Assembly (NCBI RefSeq): GCF_025140835.1
Contig: NZ_CP081153.1
Location: 3,133,001-3,197,000 of the forward strand
Origin: Aliiroseovarius sp. M344
GTDB taxonomy: Bacteria > Pseudomonadota > Alphaproteobacteria > Rhodobacterales > Rhodobacteraceae
Length of the DNA stretch: 64,000 nt
Reading direction: 5' to 3'
How positions within the stretch are numbered: position 1 is the first letter of the stretch; the number at the start of each line of letters is the position of its first letter. The notes beneath the pieces were generated by a model. The model worked only from the letters and a program-made list of their open reading frames with translations, was not told where the DNA came from and did not search any database. Of the stretch, positions 8,331 to 17,503 are shown piece by piece. Position numbers and translations under genes: made by a program.

Positions 8331-9497
8331 TCACAATTCTTCGTAGGTGCCGAGCCGAACCGGGTTTTGGTCGCGGACATGCCATTGGCCGCGCGCCATG
8401 ACGTCGCGCACGCTCAGGTCGTTTCCTAGCACCAGAATATCGGCGTCCATCCCAACCGCCAGCCGGCCCTTGTGGCGCAGTTTAAGCAAGTCGGCGACAT
8501 TGCTGGTCAGCGGCGCCAGAGCCTCTGACAACTCAACACCTGCGCGCACAAGTTCTGCCAAAGTGTCTGGCAGGGTTTGCGACAAGCCGACACCAAAGCG
8601 TGTCAGATTGCCTTCCTTGTCAAACGCAGGCAGACACCCACCACCGTCAGAGCTGATGGTAAACCGATCCGTGCGGCATCCCGCCGCTTTGAACTGCAAA
8701 TAGGCGTCCGCGGCGGAAATGCCCGGATCGACATGCCCGTCCGGAAACGCAGTCGCATCGATATAACAGCCGTGCCGGGCCAACATGATCGCCTGCTCAA
8801 ACAGTGGCTTGTTGCGGTTCACATGGGTCGGGTTGAAAACCCGTGCCGGAATTTCGCAGGTCTTTATCGCCTGCTCAACCATGGCCAGACCGCGGTCGCC
8901 ATCGCCCATATGGCAATGCACAATTCCGGCTTTGCCCGTCATCAAACCCGCGACATGTGCTTCGCTGGCAATGCGCAAAAATTCATCCAATGTCGGCTGG
9001 CTTGATCGATGATCGCTGATTGCAAGCTCGCCCACCCCAATCACCGGATCCAGAAAGACGATATCACCCCGCGCCGATCCGGTTAGTGTTGTCAGTGGCA
9101 CGTGATAGCCACCCGTATGGCACCACGCGGACAACCCTTCTTCACGCAAGCCATAGGCCTGCGTCACCAGTGTCTGCGTATTGCGGGTCAGGTCATCGGT
9201 TCCCAATACCCCGACGACAGACGTCACGCCTGCGCGGGTAAAGGATGAAAAAAACATGGGCGGCACACGGCTTGATGGCCCCGTCTCGCCACCGCCGCCG
9301 GTGATATGTGCATGACCGTCGATTATGCCCGGCGTGATGGTCGCCCCACCCACATCGTGTATGGCAACATCAAGTGGCGACGCCAGTTCTGGCAGATCAG
9401 CACCCATATAGACGATCTTTTCGCCTGCGATCAGAATGTGCCCTTGGCCAACATGGTTCGGAGCATAGATATTTGCGTTTTTCAGAAGTGTTAGCAC
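8331..9497 (-). CDS. iadA: Isoaspartyl (beta-aspartyl) dipeptidase
   Basis: This 388-residue amidohydrolase of the IadA type should split the beta-Asp-Arg released by cyanophycinase into aspartate and arginine, completing cyanophycin breakdown. The metal-binding signature is DGHAHITGG near residue 60, VHCHMGDG, NPTHVNRN and ISSDGGG, in the expected order. In E. coli IadA a carboxylated Lys bridges the two metals just before CAISDHRS; the matching position here reads GVGELAISDHRS, so it is apparently Glu. The start is GTG at 9497 with a modest AGGGC ribosome binding site. It is the first gene of the iadA-cphB-cphA-Mur ligase operon. Confidence 0.92.
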   Translation of the reverse strand: MLTLLKNANIYAPNHVGQGHILIAGEKIVYMGADLPELASPLDVAIHDVGGATITPGIIDGHAHITGGGGETGPSSRVPPMFFSSFTRAGVTSVVGVLGTDDLTRNTQTLVTQAYGLREEGLSAWCHTGGYHVPLTTLTGSARGDIVFLDPVIGVGELAISDHRSSQPTLDEFLRIASEAHVAGLMTGKAGIVHCHMGDGDRGLAMVEQAIKTCEIPARVFNPTHVNRNKPLFEQAIMLARHGCYIDATAFPDGHVDPGISAADAYLQFKAAGCRTDRFTISSDGGGCLPAFDKEGNLTRFGVGLSQTLPDTLAELVRAGVELSEALAPLTSNVADLLKLRHKGRLAVGMDADILVLGNDLSVRDVMARGQWHVRDQNPVRLGTYEEL

Positions 9498-9649
9498 GTG
9501 TCAGGCCCTGCAGAAATTCAGGTATTCCTAGTAGTGGGTTGTTGGTCGGAACACAATTCAGAACACGCGGAGTAACTAGACCTGCTTGGACAGGAGTGGC
9601 AGCAGAGCTGTCCGGCAGCGCACCACGTGATCGAACCCGACCGCCAACC

Positions 9650-10882
9650 CTAGTTTATGACGCGCTCGGCGACACTCATCCCTTCAGACAGACCAGATGA
9701 CGGATAAAGAATGACAAGCTCGCCCTTAGACAGGCCGCTCGTTATTTGCGCTTCGATGCCATTGTTGGGACCGATCTCAACTGTGCGCAAATGCGCGGTT
9801 CCATCGGCGATGACAAAAACCGCCCAGTTGTCGCGGTTGCGAAAAAGAGCGCTGGAAGGAACCACCAAAGTATCTTTTGCCTCCCAGACGATGATCTGTG
9901 TCTCTACGCGAAACCCATGTCCAAGACCGGCATAATCTTCTGAGGGGCTGGTGAAAGAGATGACTGCATTCACGCGCTGCTCTTCTACACCCAAAGCGGA
10001 AAATTGAGTGATGCCGAATGGGTCAACGCGGACCACTTCGCCTATCAGCTCGGTCGCGCCTCCCCAATCAGCTATGATCACCGGATCACCCACCGCGACC
10101 TGCACCGCGTCGGTTGATAGCAATTGAACGACCACTTCCAGATCATCTTGGATGTTGCCTATTTCCATGATCGGCGCGCCAGCGGGTAATGTCGTCTCAC
10201 TCTGCTGGATAACCCGAAGGATACGACCATCCGTGGGGGCAAACAGTGGGATGTTGTCCGAGGCCGACCCAATGGCAGCAGCCAACCCCTGATCATCGAA
10301 ACCGATCAACTGTGCTTGCGCGTTTGCTATTTCGGCTTCGCGCATTGAAATCGCCGCCTCTGCGGTGTCCACGCTGGCCTGCATCACGCGCGCGCTCTGG
10401 CGGGCGCGGTCAAGTGCTGCGCTGCTTGTGATGCCACGTTCGACCAGCTGTTCAGTTCTGGCCAGCTCTGCTTGCGCAAGATCGCGGTTCGCCAAAGCCG
10501 CGTTCAGATCGGCCCGCGCGACGCGCAGCGCAGCCTGCGCAGCATTAACAGCCGCCAGCGCTTGCTCGCGGGTGCGCACGTCCAGAGCCGCAGGATTGGT
10601 GGGGAGCATATGGGCAACCACCGTTTCACCGCGCACAACCGGATCGCCGGGTTGGACAGTTACCCGCTGAAGTTGGCCCGCGACCGGGGTCGAAACGACA
10701 TAGGCATTGCGCACCCGCGTACGCCCTTCTTCGTCGATGGAAAGTTGCAGTGTTTTGACAGTCACCTCGCCGATATCAACCATGGTTGGCTTGGGCCAGA
10801 AGGCGACCGCCAACGCGCCCCCAACCAGCAGAACGGTTGCCGCAGTCAGGATCAGGCGGGAACTTCTCTTTGCTTTGGCCAT
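9650..10882 (-). CDS. HlyD/MacA-type periplasmic adaptor of an ABC exporter
   Basis: This 410-residue membrane-fusion protein has one N-terminal membrane anchor (residues about 8-28). It then shows a biotinyl-lipoyl half (VVSTPVAGQLQRVTVQPGD), a long helical hairpin rich in Ala and Gln (about 105-200), the second lipoyl half (LFAPTDGRILRV) and beta-barrel segments. It is the third gene of an operon behind an ATPase and a large FtsX-type permease, 5 bp after the permease stop. It should bridge the inner-membrane ABC pump to the outer membrane. The cargo is unknown. No outer-membrane channel gene is adjacent. Confidence 0.88.
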   Translation of the reverse strand: MAKAKRSSRLILTAATVLLVGGALAVAFWPKPTMVDIGEVTVKTLQLSIDEEGRTRVRNAYVVSTPVAGQLQRVTVQPGDPVVRGETVVAHMLPTNPAALDVRTREQALAAVNAAQAALRVARADLNAALANRDLAQAELARTEQLVERGITSSAALDRARQSARVMQASVDTAEAAISMREAEIANAQAQLIGFDDQGLAAAIGSASDNIPLFAPTDGRILRVIQQSETTLPAGAPIMEIGNIQDDLEVVVQLLSTDAVQVAVGDPVIIADWGGATELIGEVVRVDPFGITQFSALGVEEQRVNAVISFTSPSEDYAGLGHGFRVETQIIVWEAKDTLVVPSSALFRNRDNWAVFVIADGTAHLRTVEIGPNNGIEAQITSGLSKGELVILYPSSGLSEGMSVAERVIN

Positions 10883-10887
10883 GACGG

Positions 10888-13251
10888 TTACTCCCTTGTT
10901 TTCAGTGCCGAAACAAGTTCGACCCGGTCGATATCACGTTTCACCAGCCAGCCCGACGCAACGGCCGCCCCAATCACCACCACCGCGGCAAAGCCATAGC
11001 TTGCGGGGTCGAAGATTGCTGGTATCTGATACAGTTCGCTGGAAAACCCGGCGGCGATACCGAAGGACAGGTAATAGCCCATAAGACCACCAATCGGCAG
11101 GGCCACAAGTGTTACAACCGCCAATTCGCCCAAAAGGACAAAAGCGGCCTCCGCCCGTGAAAAGCCGATGACGCGAAGGCTGGCCAGATCACGGATTCTT
11201 TCTGCATAGGCAATGCGAGCTGCGTTGTAGACGATGCCAGCAGTGATAATGAAAGCAATGGCACCCATGACATAGCGGATCGCGCCTGCACCGGTGTCCA
11301 TCTGCTTTTGCAATGCGGCCTCAGCTTGCGCTTTCATGCTGACACCCGCAACAGTGGGCATGTCCTGTAGCGCCTTATAGATCTGGGTTGCGCGCGCCTT
11401 ATCGATCGACAGATAGGCACCCGAAACGCGGTTCGGCTCGCGAAGCGCGCGGTTAAGGGCGGCCAGATCCATGTAAGACGGCGATCCCAGTAGGCTTTCT
11501 GCCACCGCCGTCACCGGGATTTGCATTACCGGCTGGCGGCCTTCACGAACCTCGACCGTCAACATGTCGCCGGGCCGAAGTTGCAGTTTTTTGGCCAGCG
11601 CCGTGGCGAGCACGATACCGCCACCATCCAAAGGTATCTCGGCCAAGTCGCTGTCCAAGGCGCGGCTGAGGCGGGCATTGGGTGCAAAGCCGCTGACCAC
11701 ACCGCGATGCGTCGCCAGCCCGTTTCTCAACACCACCGGAACATGCCGCACCGGCTCCACCAAACTGACCCCATCCATTCGGCGCAGTTCGAATATTGTT
11801 GCTTCCGAGGTTGGGTGGGTAAAACTGACCGTAACATCGCTGCGGTCCAGCAAGTTGAAGGTTAGATCGATGGTACGGTCAAACCCGGCATAAATCGTAA
11901 TCATCGACACGCTCAGTGCCATGCCGCAGGCAATTCCGATCATCGCCCCCACCATGCGCCCGGGTTGCCGCGTGATGCGGCGCAGAACCATCCGCGACGG
12001 CTGATCCAGAAAGCGGTTCATCGCATGCCCGATGCGACCTGTGCGGCTGTAGTCAGCCGGTGCAGGGGGGCGCATGGCATCGGCTGGGGTCAGCGCGAAA
12101 ACACGGCGCAGCACCAGCAGGCCACCTGCCGAAGCCGAAAGAACGCTGACACTGACACCGGTCACAAAAGACGCCGGATCAAGTTGGAACACCAGAAATG
12201 GGAACTTGAAATAGGCGACATAGACTTGAATCAGCGCCCGCCCCCCTACGATACCCATCAAACACCCCGCCAAGGCGCCACCGACCGCGATGGCCATGAC
12301 CAGTTTGAAGTAATGCCCGCCCACCTCGCCATTTGTGTATCCAAACGCTTTCATCAGTCCGATTTCTTCACGCTCGGACTGCACCATGCGATTGATCACG
12401 ATGTAGAGTAGAAAGGCGGCAACTGCGAGGAAGATTGGCGGCACAGCCGTGGACGAAGCCTCTAGCCCGCTGATTTCTTCGCTGACGAACCGGTTCGAGA
12501 ACTGGTCGGCAAGCGGATAAGCTCCGGTGCCGCCATATGGATCAAGGATGCGGTCGATGGCGTCAAGAACCGCCGCCTCATTCGCGCCGCGTGACAATGA
12601 CAGCAGCGCTTCGTTAAAGGCACCCTTCATGTCATAGGCCGCCGCCAACGCTGAGCGGCTCATCCAGATGACGCCAAACCGGGCGTCGTCCGGGATCAAT
12701 TCGCCCGGCGCGGTTGTGTAAAGAAACTCTGGCGCCTGGGCCAAGCCAACAATCTTGAAGCTGCGGCGTGCGCCGTTCATTGTCGCCGAGATCTGGTCGC
12801 CGGGCCGCAATTCATGGGCTTTGGCAAAGGCCTGAAGCAAAAGAATTTCGTCCGAGTGGTCGCTGTCGATCATCCGACCATCGGTCAGGAAGACGTCATT
12901 CAATCCGGGTGCGCGCAGATCTGGAAGCGAAACAGCCTGCGCCTGTATCGGAAGGTCGATGTCAGGAAGATCGATCAGCGCCCCGCCAATGACACGTGGC
13001 TCGACGGCACTGACCCCTTCGATTGCTTCCAGCCTGCTGGCCAATCGATCCGGTGCCCGAGTGACCGGCGCGAAGATTTCGGCTAGACGATAGCGTTCGT
13101 AATAGGCCGCGCGGGTTTCATTCAGTGACGTGACCAACCCCGTCATCATCACCAACATGCCGACACCGACCGCAATCACCATGCCGATGGCGAAGGCTTG
13201 TCCCTTCATGCGCCAAAGATCGCGCAGGAGTTTGTGGTCAAGCGGGCTCAC
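10888..13251 (-). CDS. FtsX-family ABC exporter permease
   Basis: This 787-residue inner-membrane protein is a tandem of two FtsX/MacB-like halves. Each has a transmembrane segment, a large extracytoplasmic domain and a group of three C-terminal helices. Such permeases act mechanically on lipids, lipoproteins or exported small molecules in the periplasm. The GTG start at 13251 overlaps the stop of the upstream ATPase gene in a GTGA arrangement, so translation is coupled; a TTG one codon earlier is also possible. Together with the ATPase and the adaptor it forms a complete tripartite-type pump. The substrate cannot be read from sequence. Confidence 0.88.
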   Translation of the reverse strand: MSPLDHKLLRDLWRMKGQAFAIGMVIAVGVGMLVMMTGLVTSLNETRAAYYERYRLAEIFAPVTRAPDRLASRLEAIEGVSAVEPRVIGGALIDLPDIDLPIQAQAVSLPDLRAPGLNDVFLTDGRMIDSDHSDEILLLQAFAKAHELRPGDQISATMNGARRSFKIVGLAQAPEFLYTTAPGELIPDDARFGVIWMSRSALAAAYDMKGAFNEALLSLSRGANEAAVLDAIDRILDPYGGTGAYPLADQFSNRFVSEEISGLEASSTAVPPIFLAVAAFLLYIVINRMVQSEREEIGLMKAFGYTNGEVGGHYFKLVMAIAVGGALAGCLMGIVGGRALIQVYVAYFKFPFLVFQLDPASFVTGVSVSVLSASAGGLLVLRRVFALTPADAMRPPAPADYSRTGRIGHAMNRFLDQPSRMVLRRITRQPGRMVGAMIGIACGMALSVSMITIYAGFDRTIDLTFNLLDRSDVTVSFTHPTSEATIFELRRMDGVSLVEPVRHVPVVLRNGLATHRGVVSGFAPNARLSRALDSDLAEIPLDGGGIVLATALAKKLQLRPGDMLTVEVREGRQPVMQIPVTAVAESLLGSPSYMDLAALNRALREPNRVSGAYLSIDKARATQIYKALQDMPTVAGVSMKAQAEAALQKQMDTGAGAIRYVMGAIAFIITAGIVYNAARIAYAERIRDLASLRVIGFSRAEAAFVLLGELAVVTLVALPIGGLMGYYLSFGIAAGFSSELYQIPAIFDPASYGFAAVVVIGAAVASGWLVKRDIDRVELVSALKTRE

Positions 13252-13955
13252 CAATCGATCTCCGCTGGCGACAGTTTTTTCTTGTTGACCACGACCTCGC
13301 GGATGGCACCGTCGGCAAAATGAATGACCCGGTCAGCCATCGCTGCCTGACTGGCCGCATGGGTCACAATCATGACCGTCGCACCCAGTTTTTCGTTCAC
13401 ATCCTTCAACACGTTCAAGACGGATCGACCGGTGGCACTGTCCAACGCGCCGGTAGGTTCGTCGCAAAACAGAACCGTTGGGTTCTTGGCTACGGCGCGT
13501 GCGATGGCAACGCGCTGCTGCTCTCCACCAGACAGTTGTGCCGGGAAATGATCGACCCGTTCACGCAGGCCGACGATGGCAAGCGCATCGTCGGGGTCCA
13601 TCGGATCGCGCGCGATCTCGGTGACAAGTTCCACATTCTCTCGCGCGGTCAGGCTGGGCATCAAATTATAGAATTGGAAAACAAAACCTACATGGTCACG
13701 TCGATACCGGGTCAATTGCCTGTCGGTCATTGCGGACAGGTTTTGATCCAAGAAAAAGGCTTCGCCTTCGGTTGCTCGATCCAGCCCGCCGATAATGTTT
13801 AACAGCGTGGACTTGCCGCTGCCCGACGGGCCAAGCAGAACGACGATCTCGCCTTCTGGAATGTCCAGATCAACGCCGCGCAATGCATGAACAGCAGACC
13901 GCCCTTCCCCATAGACTTTGGTTAGCCCTTTGGTTGAGAAGGTGTTTTTCGTCAT
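13248..13955 (-). CDS. ABC exporter ATP-binding protein (LolD/MacB type)
   Basis: This 235-residue ABC ATPase has Walker [10 protein letters not shown], signature LSGGEQQR, Walker [13 protein letters not shown] and the H-loop VTHAA, all in the usual order. The EPTGALD form and the short length match the LolD/MacB ATPase class that works with FtsX-like permeases. It is the first gene of the operon that continues with the permease and adaptor. The ATG at 13955 has only a weak AAGG ribosome binding site. The 171 bp upstream of it holds no gene and is the likely promoter region. Confidence 0.92.
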   Translation of the reverse strand: MTKNTFSTKGLTKVYGEGRSAVHALRGVDLDIPEGEIVVLLGPSGSGKSTLLNIIGGLDRATEGEAFFLDQNLSAMTDRQLTRYRRDHVGFVFQFYNLMPSLTARENVELVTEIARDPMDPDDALAIVGLRERVDHFPAQLSGGEQQRVAIARAVAKNPTVLFCDEPTGALDSATGRSVLNVLKDVNEKLGATVMIVTHAASQAAMADRVIHFADGAIREVVVNKKKLSPAEIDW

Positions 13956-14126
13956 GTTGCGCTCGTGACCTTGGTGTTCAATCCCTGCTGAACATACTAG
14001 CCGGATGTGGCGGTCGGGACTAGCGCCTCAACGTCGCGCCCTCGAACACGAAGCGACGTGTGCTAAGCCATGAAGAGAACCCTACCACACTTGCTGTGGC
14101 GTCATCGGTGGCGCAAGCCGGGTCCG

Positions 14127-15188
14127 CTACCGCAGCCGTGCTTCGGTCTTTGCGTCGAAGAACATACAGTTTGCGTCATCAAATCCGACAATAACCGCGC
14201 TGCCTTCCGGCAAATTGTCCTCTTCGCGGTTCTCGACGATGATTTTCTCGCCATCGCTCGCAATCAGATAATCATAAGACACGCCGCCGAGGTGTTCACG
14301 CAGGTCCAACGTGGTCCCGCCCTCACCTGCGCTGATTGTCAGATGCTGTGGGCGCACGCCAACAAGGATTTTTTCACCCTCCGCCGGAAGGGAAACACTT
14401 GTCTGAACTTCGCGATCCACAAGCGATGGAAGCACCACATTGCCACCACGAACTACGCCCTCAAGAAAGTTCATGGCCGGGGAGCCGATGAAGCCCGCGA
14501 CAAATTTGTTGCTGGGGTCGTTGTAAAGCTGCAGGGGGCTGCCGACCTGTTCGATCAGACCCGCGCGCAGCACGACGATCTTGTCGGCAAGGGTCATTGC
14601 CTCAACCTGATCGTGGGTCACATAGATCATGGTTGCGCCGATCTCTTTGTGGAGGCGGGCAATTTCCACACGCATGTCCACTCGCAACTCGGCATCAAGG
14701 TTTGAGAGAGGTTCATCAAACAAAAACACCTCGGGCCCGCGCACGATGGCACGGCCAATTGCGACCCGCTGCCGCTGACCGCCCGAAAGAGCTTTGGGTT
14801 TGCGGCTGAGATAATCATCAAGCTTCAGAATACGGCTGGCTTCCCCCACTTTCTTCTGAATTTCAGCCTTCGGGTGGCCGTTCATCTTCAGGCCAAACCC
14901 CATGTTTTCTTCGACCGACATATGCGGGTACAACGCGTAAGTCTGGAACACCATGGCCACGCCACGTTCGGATGCGTCGACATGTGTCACGTCGCGATCG
15001 CCGATACGGATTTCACCGCTTGTGGTTTCTTCCAACCCTGCGATCATTCGCAACAACGTGGACTTACCGCAGCCTGACGGGCCGACAAATACGCAGAATT
15101 CTCCGTTTTCGATTTGCAGATCAATATCGTGGATGACCTGTACGTCACCGTACTTCTTGATAGCATTCGTGAGCGTCACGCCAGACAT
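14127..15188 (-). CDS. CUT1 sugar ABC transporter ATPase (UgpC/MalK type)
   Basis: This 353-residue importer ATPase shows Walker A GPSGCGKST, signature LSGGQRQR, Walker B FLFDEPLSNLD and a C-terminal TOBE/regulatory domain (about 235-353) typical of MalK/UgpC/MsmK proteins. It is encoded with the IclR regulator on the minus strand, 15 bp downstream of it. The binding protein and both permeases are divergent on the plus strand, and this ATPase very probably energises them. The start has a strong AGGAGAG ribosome binding site. Together they form a galactoside or oligosaccharide importer. Confidence 0.93.
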   Translation of the reverse strand: MSGVTLTNAIKKYGDVQVIHDIDLQIENGEFCVFVGPSGCGKSTLLRMIAGLEETTSGEIRIGDRDVTHVDASERGVAMVFQTYALYPHMSVEENMGFGLKMNGHPKAEIQKKVGEASRILKLDDYLSRKPKALSGGQRQRVAIGRAIVRGPEVFLFDEPLSNLDAELRVDMRVEIARLHKEIGATMIYVTHDQVEAMTLADKIVVLRAGLIEQVGSPLQLYNDPSNKFVAGFIGSPAMNFLEGVVRGGNVVLPSLVDREVQTSVSLPAEGEKILVGVRPQHLTISAGEGGTTLDLREHLGGVSYDYLIASDGEKIIVENREEDNLPEGSAVIVGFDDANCMFFDAKTEARLR

Positions 15189-15203
15189 GGTGAACTCTCC
15201 TGT

Positions 15204-15998
15204 TTACGATCTGGGGAACTGCCAGTTTTCGGCAGCCTGAGCGATTTCGGTTGCGGTGGTCAGAAGCACAGGACGCAATGCGTCCAGCCCCTCCAGCGAG
15301 AATTTCTGTTTGGTGGTGGTGATCGACAGCGCGCCTATGACGCGTTCATTGGACGTCAAGATTGGTGCGGCAATGCAGATGATGCCAGCCTCATGTTCTT
15401 CGCGGTCAAAAGCGATGCCATCTTCATGGATCTGCGTCAGCTCGGCACGTAATGCGTCGGCGTTCGTCAGGGTGTGATCGGTGTGTTTGTAAAAGGACTG
15501 ATTCTTGATGGCCTCTTCAAGCTCGGCTGGCTTTAGAAACGCCATCATGGCCTTGCCAACGCCAGTGCAGTAACCGGGGCCAACTTTGCCAGCCTGCGAA
15601 AACATCTCGACCGGCGAAGCCGCGTTTCGCTTGTCCACATAAAGGACCTGTCCGCGGTCTATCTGTGCAAGGTGAATTGTCTCACCAACTTCGCGCGACA
15701 GACTGTCTAGGAATGGGCGGGCAACCGGTGCAAGGGAGCTTTGTCGCCAAGCGGCATGAGCCAGTCGCACAAGGCGCATTCCCGGTGCATATGTCTGTCG
15801 TTCGTCATCATAACTCAGCATTCCCTGCGCCGTGAGGGTTTGGAGCAACCGATAAAGTGTGGCCTTGGGATAGGGCGACCCGTCAAGCAAATCGTTGAAC
15901 CGCACCGGCCGCATCTTCTCAGCAACCATGTCCAGCACATGCAACGCTTTTCCGACTGTGCCGCCAGCTGCGTCCGGGGGCGTCTCCATCGAACCCAT
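15204..15998 (-). CDS. IclR-family transcriptional regulator
   Basis: This 264-residue regulator has an N-terminal winged helix-turn-helix (about 10-75, with PYPKATLYRLLQTL as recognition segment) and a C-terminal IclR effector domain (about 85-260, with GYCTGVGKAMMAFL). The frame is open up to 16043, but the ATG at 15998 has a GGGAGGAGAG ribosome binding site. The longer version has none and would run into the divergent promoter, so 15998 is chosen. Position between the transporter ATPase and the divergent catabolic operon suggests control of galactoside uptake and use. Two palindromes in the divergent promoter are its likely binding sites. Confidence 0.92.
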   Translation of the reverse strand: MGSMETPPDAAGGTVGKALHVLDMVAEKMRPVRFNDLLDGSPYPKATLYRLLQTLTAQGMLSYDDERQTYAPGMRLVRLAHAAWRQSSLAPVARPFLDSLSREVGETIHLAQIDRGQVLYVDKRNAASPVEMFSQAGKVGPGYCTGVGKAMMAFLKPAELEEAIKNQSFYKHTDHTLTNADALRAELTQIHEDGIAFDREEHEAGIICIAAPILTSNERVIGALSITTTKQKFSLEGLDALRPVLLTTATEIAQAAENWQFPRS

Positions 15999-16036
15999 CA
16001 CTCTCTCCTCCCGCTTCCTGTCCTCCAAGGAAACTG

Positions 16037-16066
16037 TTGACATGTGTAACCAAGATTTCGCATAGT
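16037..16066 (+). promoter_or_regulatory. Candidate sigma-70 promoter of galactoside operon
   Basis: A perfect TTGACA -35 box at 16037-16042 is followed after 18 bp by CATAGT at 16061-16066, an acceptable -10 box. The predicted transcript would start near 16073 and run into the binding-protein gene at 16135. The two IclR-type palindromes cover the predicted start site, which suits repression. Confidence 0.5.
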
Positions 16067-16080
16067 TTCAACAGTTGAAA
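16066..16080. promoter_or_regulatory. Candidate IclR operator 1
   Basis: This is a perfect inverted repeat, TTTCAAC-A-GTTGAAA, in the divergent region between the IclR gene and the sugar transporter operon. Its arms share the TTTCA/TGAAA core with the second palindrome 20 bp away centre to centre, that is two helical turns. That spacing suits two regulator dimers on one DNA face. Confidence 0.55.
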
Positions 16081-16084
16081 ATTA

Positions 16085-16101
16085 GTTTCAATATATGAAA
16101 C
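16085..16101. promoter_or_regulatory. Candidate IclR operator 2
   Basis: This is a perfect inverted repeat GTTTCA-N5-TGAAAC, lying 34 bp before the binding-protein start codon and downstream of the candidate -10 box. It pairs with the palindrome at 16066-16080. Binding here would block transcription of the galactoside operon. Confidence 0.55.
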
Positions 16102-16134
16102 CTAAAAACAGCTGAAAACCTTGGGAGGATACTC

Positions 16135-17388
16135 ATGCTGAAATCAACGAAAGCGGCCGTTGCGACGGTTGCCATCACGGCTGGACTGGCGACAAGTGCC
16201 ACGGCCGAAGACTTGTCCGGCACGCTCCGCATTATGTCGGACATGTCGAACCCTGCCCCGCGCGCAATCATGGAAGGCCTTGCTGCCGACTTTGATGCCA
16301 TGCATCCCGGCTTGACTGTCGAACTGGAAGTCGTCGACCGCGAAGCCTGGAAAAGCCAAATTCGCAATGCACTTACGGCAAACCCGCCCGACGTCTTCAA
16401 CTGGTATGCGGCCAACCGCATGGCGCCCTATGTGAACGCAGGTTTGTTCGAAGATATCACCGACATGTGGGACGGCGGCGACCTGCCCGGATTGGACAGC
16501 GTCAAAGGCGCAATGACCATCGACGGTAAGCAATATGGCGTGCCTTACACCTACTATCAGTGGGGCATCTATTACCGCGAAGACATCTTCAATGAGCTGG
16601 GCCTGACCGAGCCTGCAACCTTCGACGAAGAAATCGCCAACTGCCAGAAGATCGTCGATTCGGGCCGGAAGTGTTACACTATCGGGTCGAAGTTCCTTTG
16701 GACCGCCGGCGGCTGGTTCGATTATATGAACATGCGCACCAACGGTTTTGACTTCCACATGAAGCTGGCCACTGGTCAGGCGGAATGGACATCAGACGAA
16801 GTGCGCGCGACGTTTGCCAACTGGCGCAAGCTGATCGACATGGGTGCGTTCATTGACGACCACCAGACCTATAGCTGGCAGGAAGCTCTGCCCTTCTTCG
16901 TGAACGGCGAAGCGACGGCTTATCTGATGGGGAATTTTGTTGTGCCTCACCTGCGCGAAGCGGGTCTGACGGATGATCAAATCGACTTCTACCAGTTCCC
17001 TAAGATTGCGGACGTGCCGATGGGTGAAGACGCCCCAACCGACACGTTCCACATCGCCTCGAACGCCCCGAACAAAGCGGCGGCGCGTGCCTTCCTGCAG
17101 TATGTGACGTCACCCGACGTACAATCGAAAATCAACGGACCTGATGGTCTGGGCCAGTTGCCAGTGAACGCATCGGCTTCGGTTGCGGACGACGAGTTCA
17201 TCAAGCAGGGCTTTGAAATGTTGTCGAACAACGCAACTGGCGGTATTGCCCAGTTCTTCGACCGCGACTTCCCGGCCGAAATGGCATCTGTCGGCATGGA
17301 AGGCTTGCAAGAGTTCATGGTGTTCCCGGACAATCTGGAAGACATCCTTGGCCGCTTGGAAAGCGCGCGCCAGCGAATCTACAAATAA
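16135..17388 (+). CDS. Sugar ABC transporter substrate-binding protein
   Basis: This 417-residue periplasmic binding protein of the CUT1 (family 1) type begins with a Sec signal peptide whose cleavage is probably after the SATA segment near residue 23. The mature part shows the extracellular solute-binding fold with long aromatic-rich stretches (TYYQWGIYYRED). A GGGAGGA ribosome binding site precedes the ATG. It is the first gene of a long operon for galactoside import and degradation, so an alpha- or beta-galactoside is the likely ligand. A stem-loop after the gene may let it be made in excess over the permeases. Confidence 0.93.
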   Translation: MLKSTKAAVATVAITAGLATSATAEDLSGTLRIMSDMSNPAPRAIMEGLAADFDAMHPGLTVELEVVDREAWKSQIRNALTANPPDVFNWYAANRMAPYVNAGLFEDITDMWDGGDLPGLDSVKGAMTIDGKQYGVPYTYYQWGIYYREDIFNELGLTEPATFDEEIANCQKIVDSGRKCYTIGSKFLWTAGGWFDYMNMRTNGFDFHMKLATGQAEWTSDEVRATFANWRKLIDMGAFIDDHQTYSWQEALPFFVNGEATAYLMGNFVVPHLREAGLTDDQIDFYQFPKIADVPMGEDAPTDTFHIASNAPNKAAARAFLQYVTSPDVQSKINGPDGLGQLPVNASASVADDEFIKQGFEMLSNNATGGIAQFFDRDFPAEMASVGMEGLQEFMVFPDNLEDILGRLESARQRIYK

Positions 17389-17398
17389 ACCACTCACA

Positions 17399-17428
17399 AG
17401 GTGCCCCGCGTTATTGCGCGGGGCACCT
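17399..17428 (+). terminator. Stem-loop between binding protein and permease
   Basis: A perfect 12-bp GC-rich inverted repeat, AGGTGCCCCGCG with its complement, encloses a 6-base loop. It begins 10 bp after the binding-protein stop codon. No run of T follows, so it is more likely a partial attenuator or 3'-end-protecting structure than a full terminator. Such an element commonly lowers permease expression relative to the binding protein. Confidence 0.6.
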
Positions 17429-17503
17429 GCCCCAAACGGCAACACGCACGCTATTGGCAAGCTCACACGGGTTTTCCCATGACGTGTCCACGGGAGGAGC
17501 GAT

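Noticed and set aside
8287..8385. N-terminal extension of cyanophycinase
   Set aside because: The extra 33 codons overlap the iadA 3' end and lack family similarity, and the ATG at 8286 has a good ribosome binding site.
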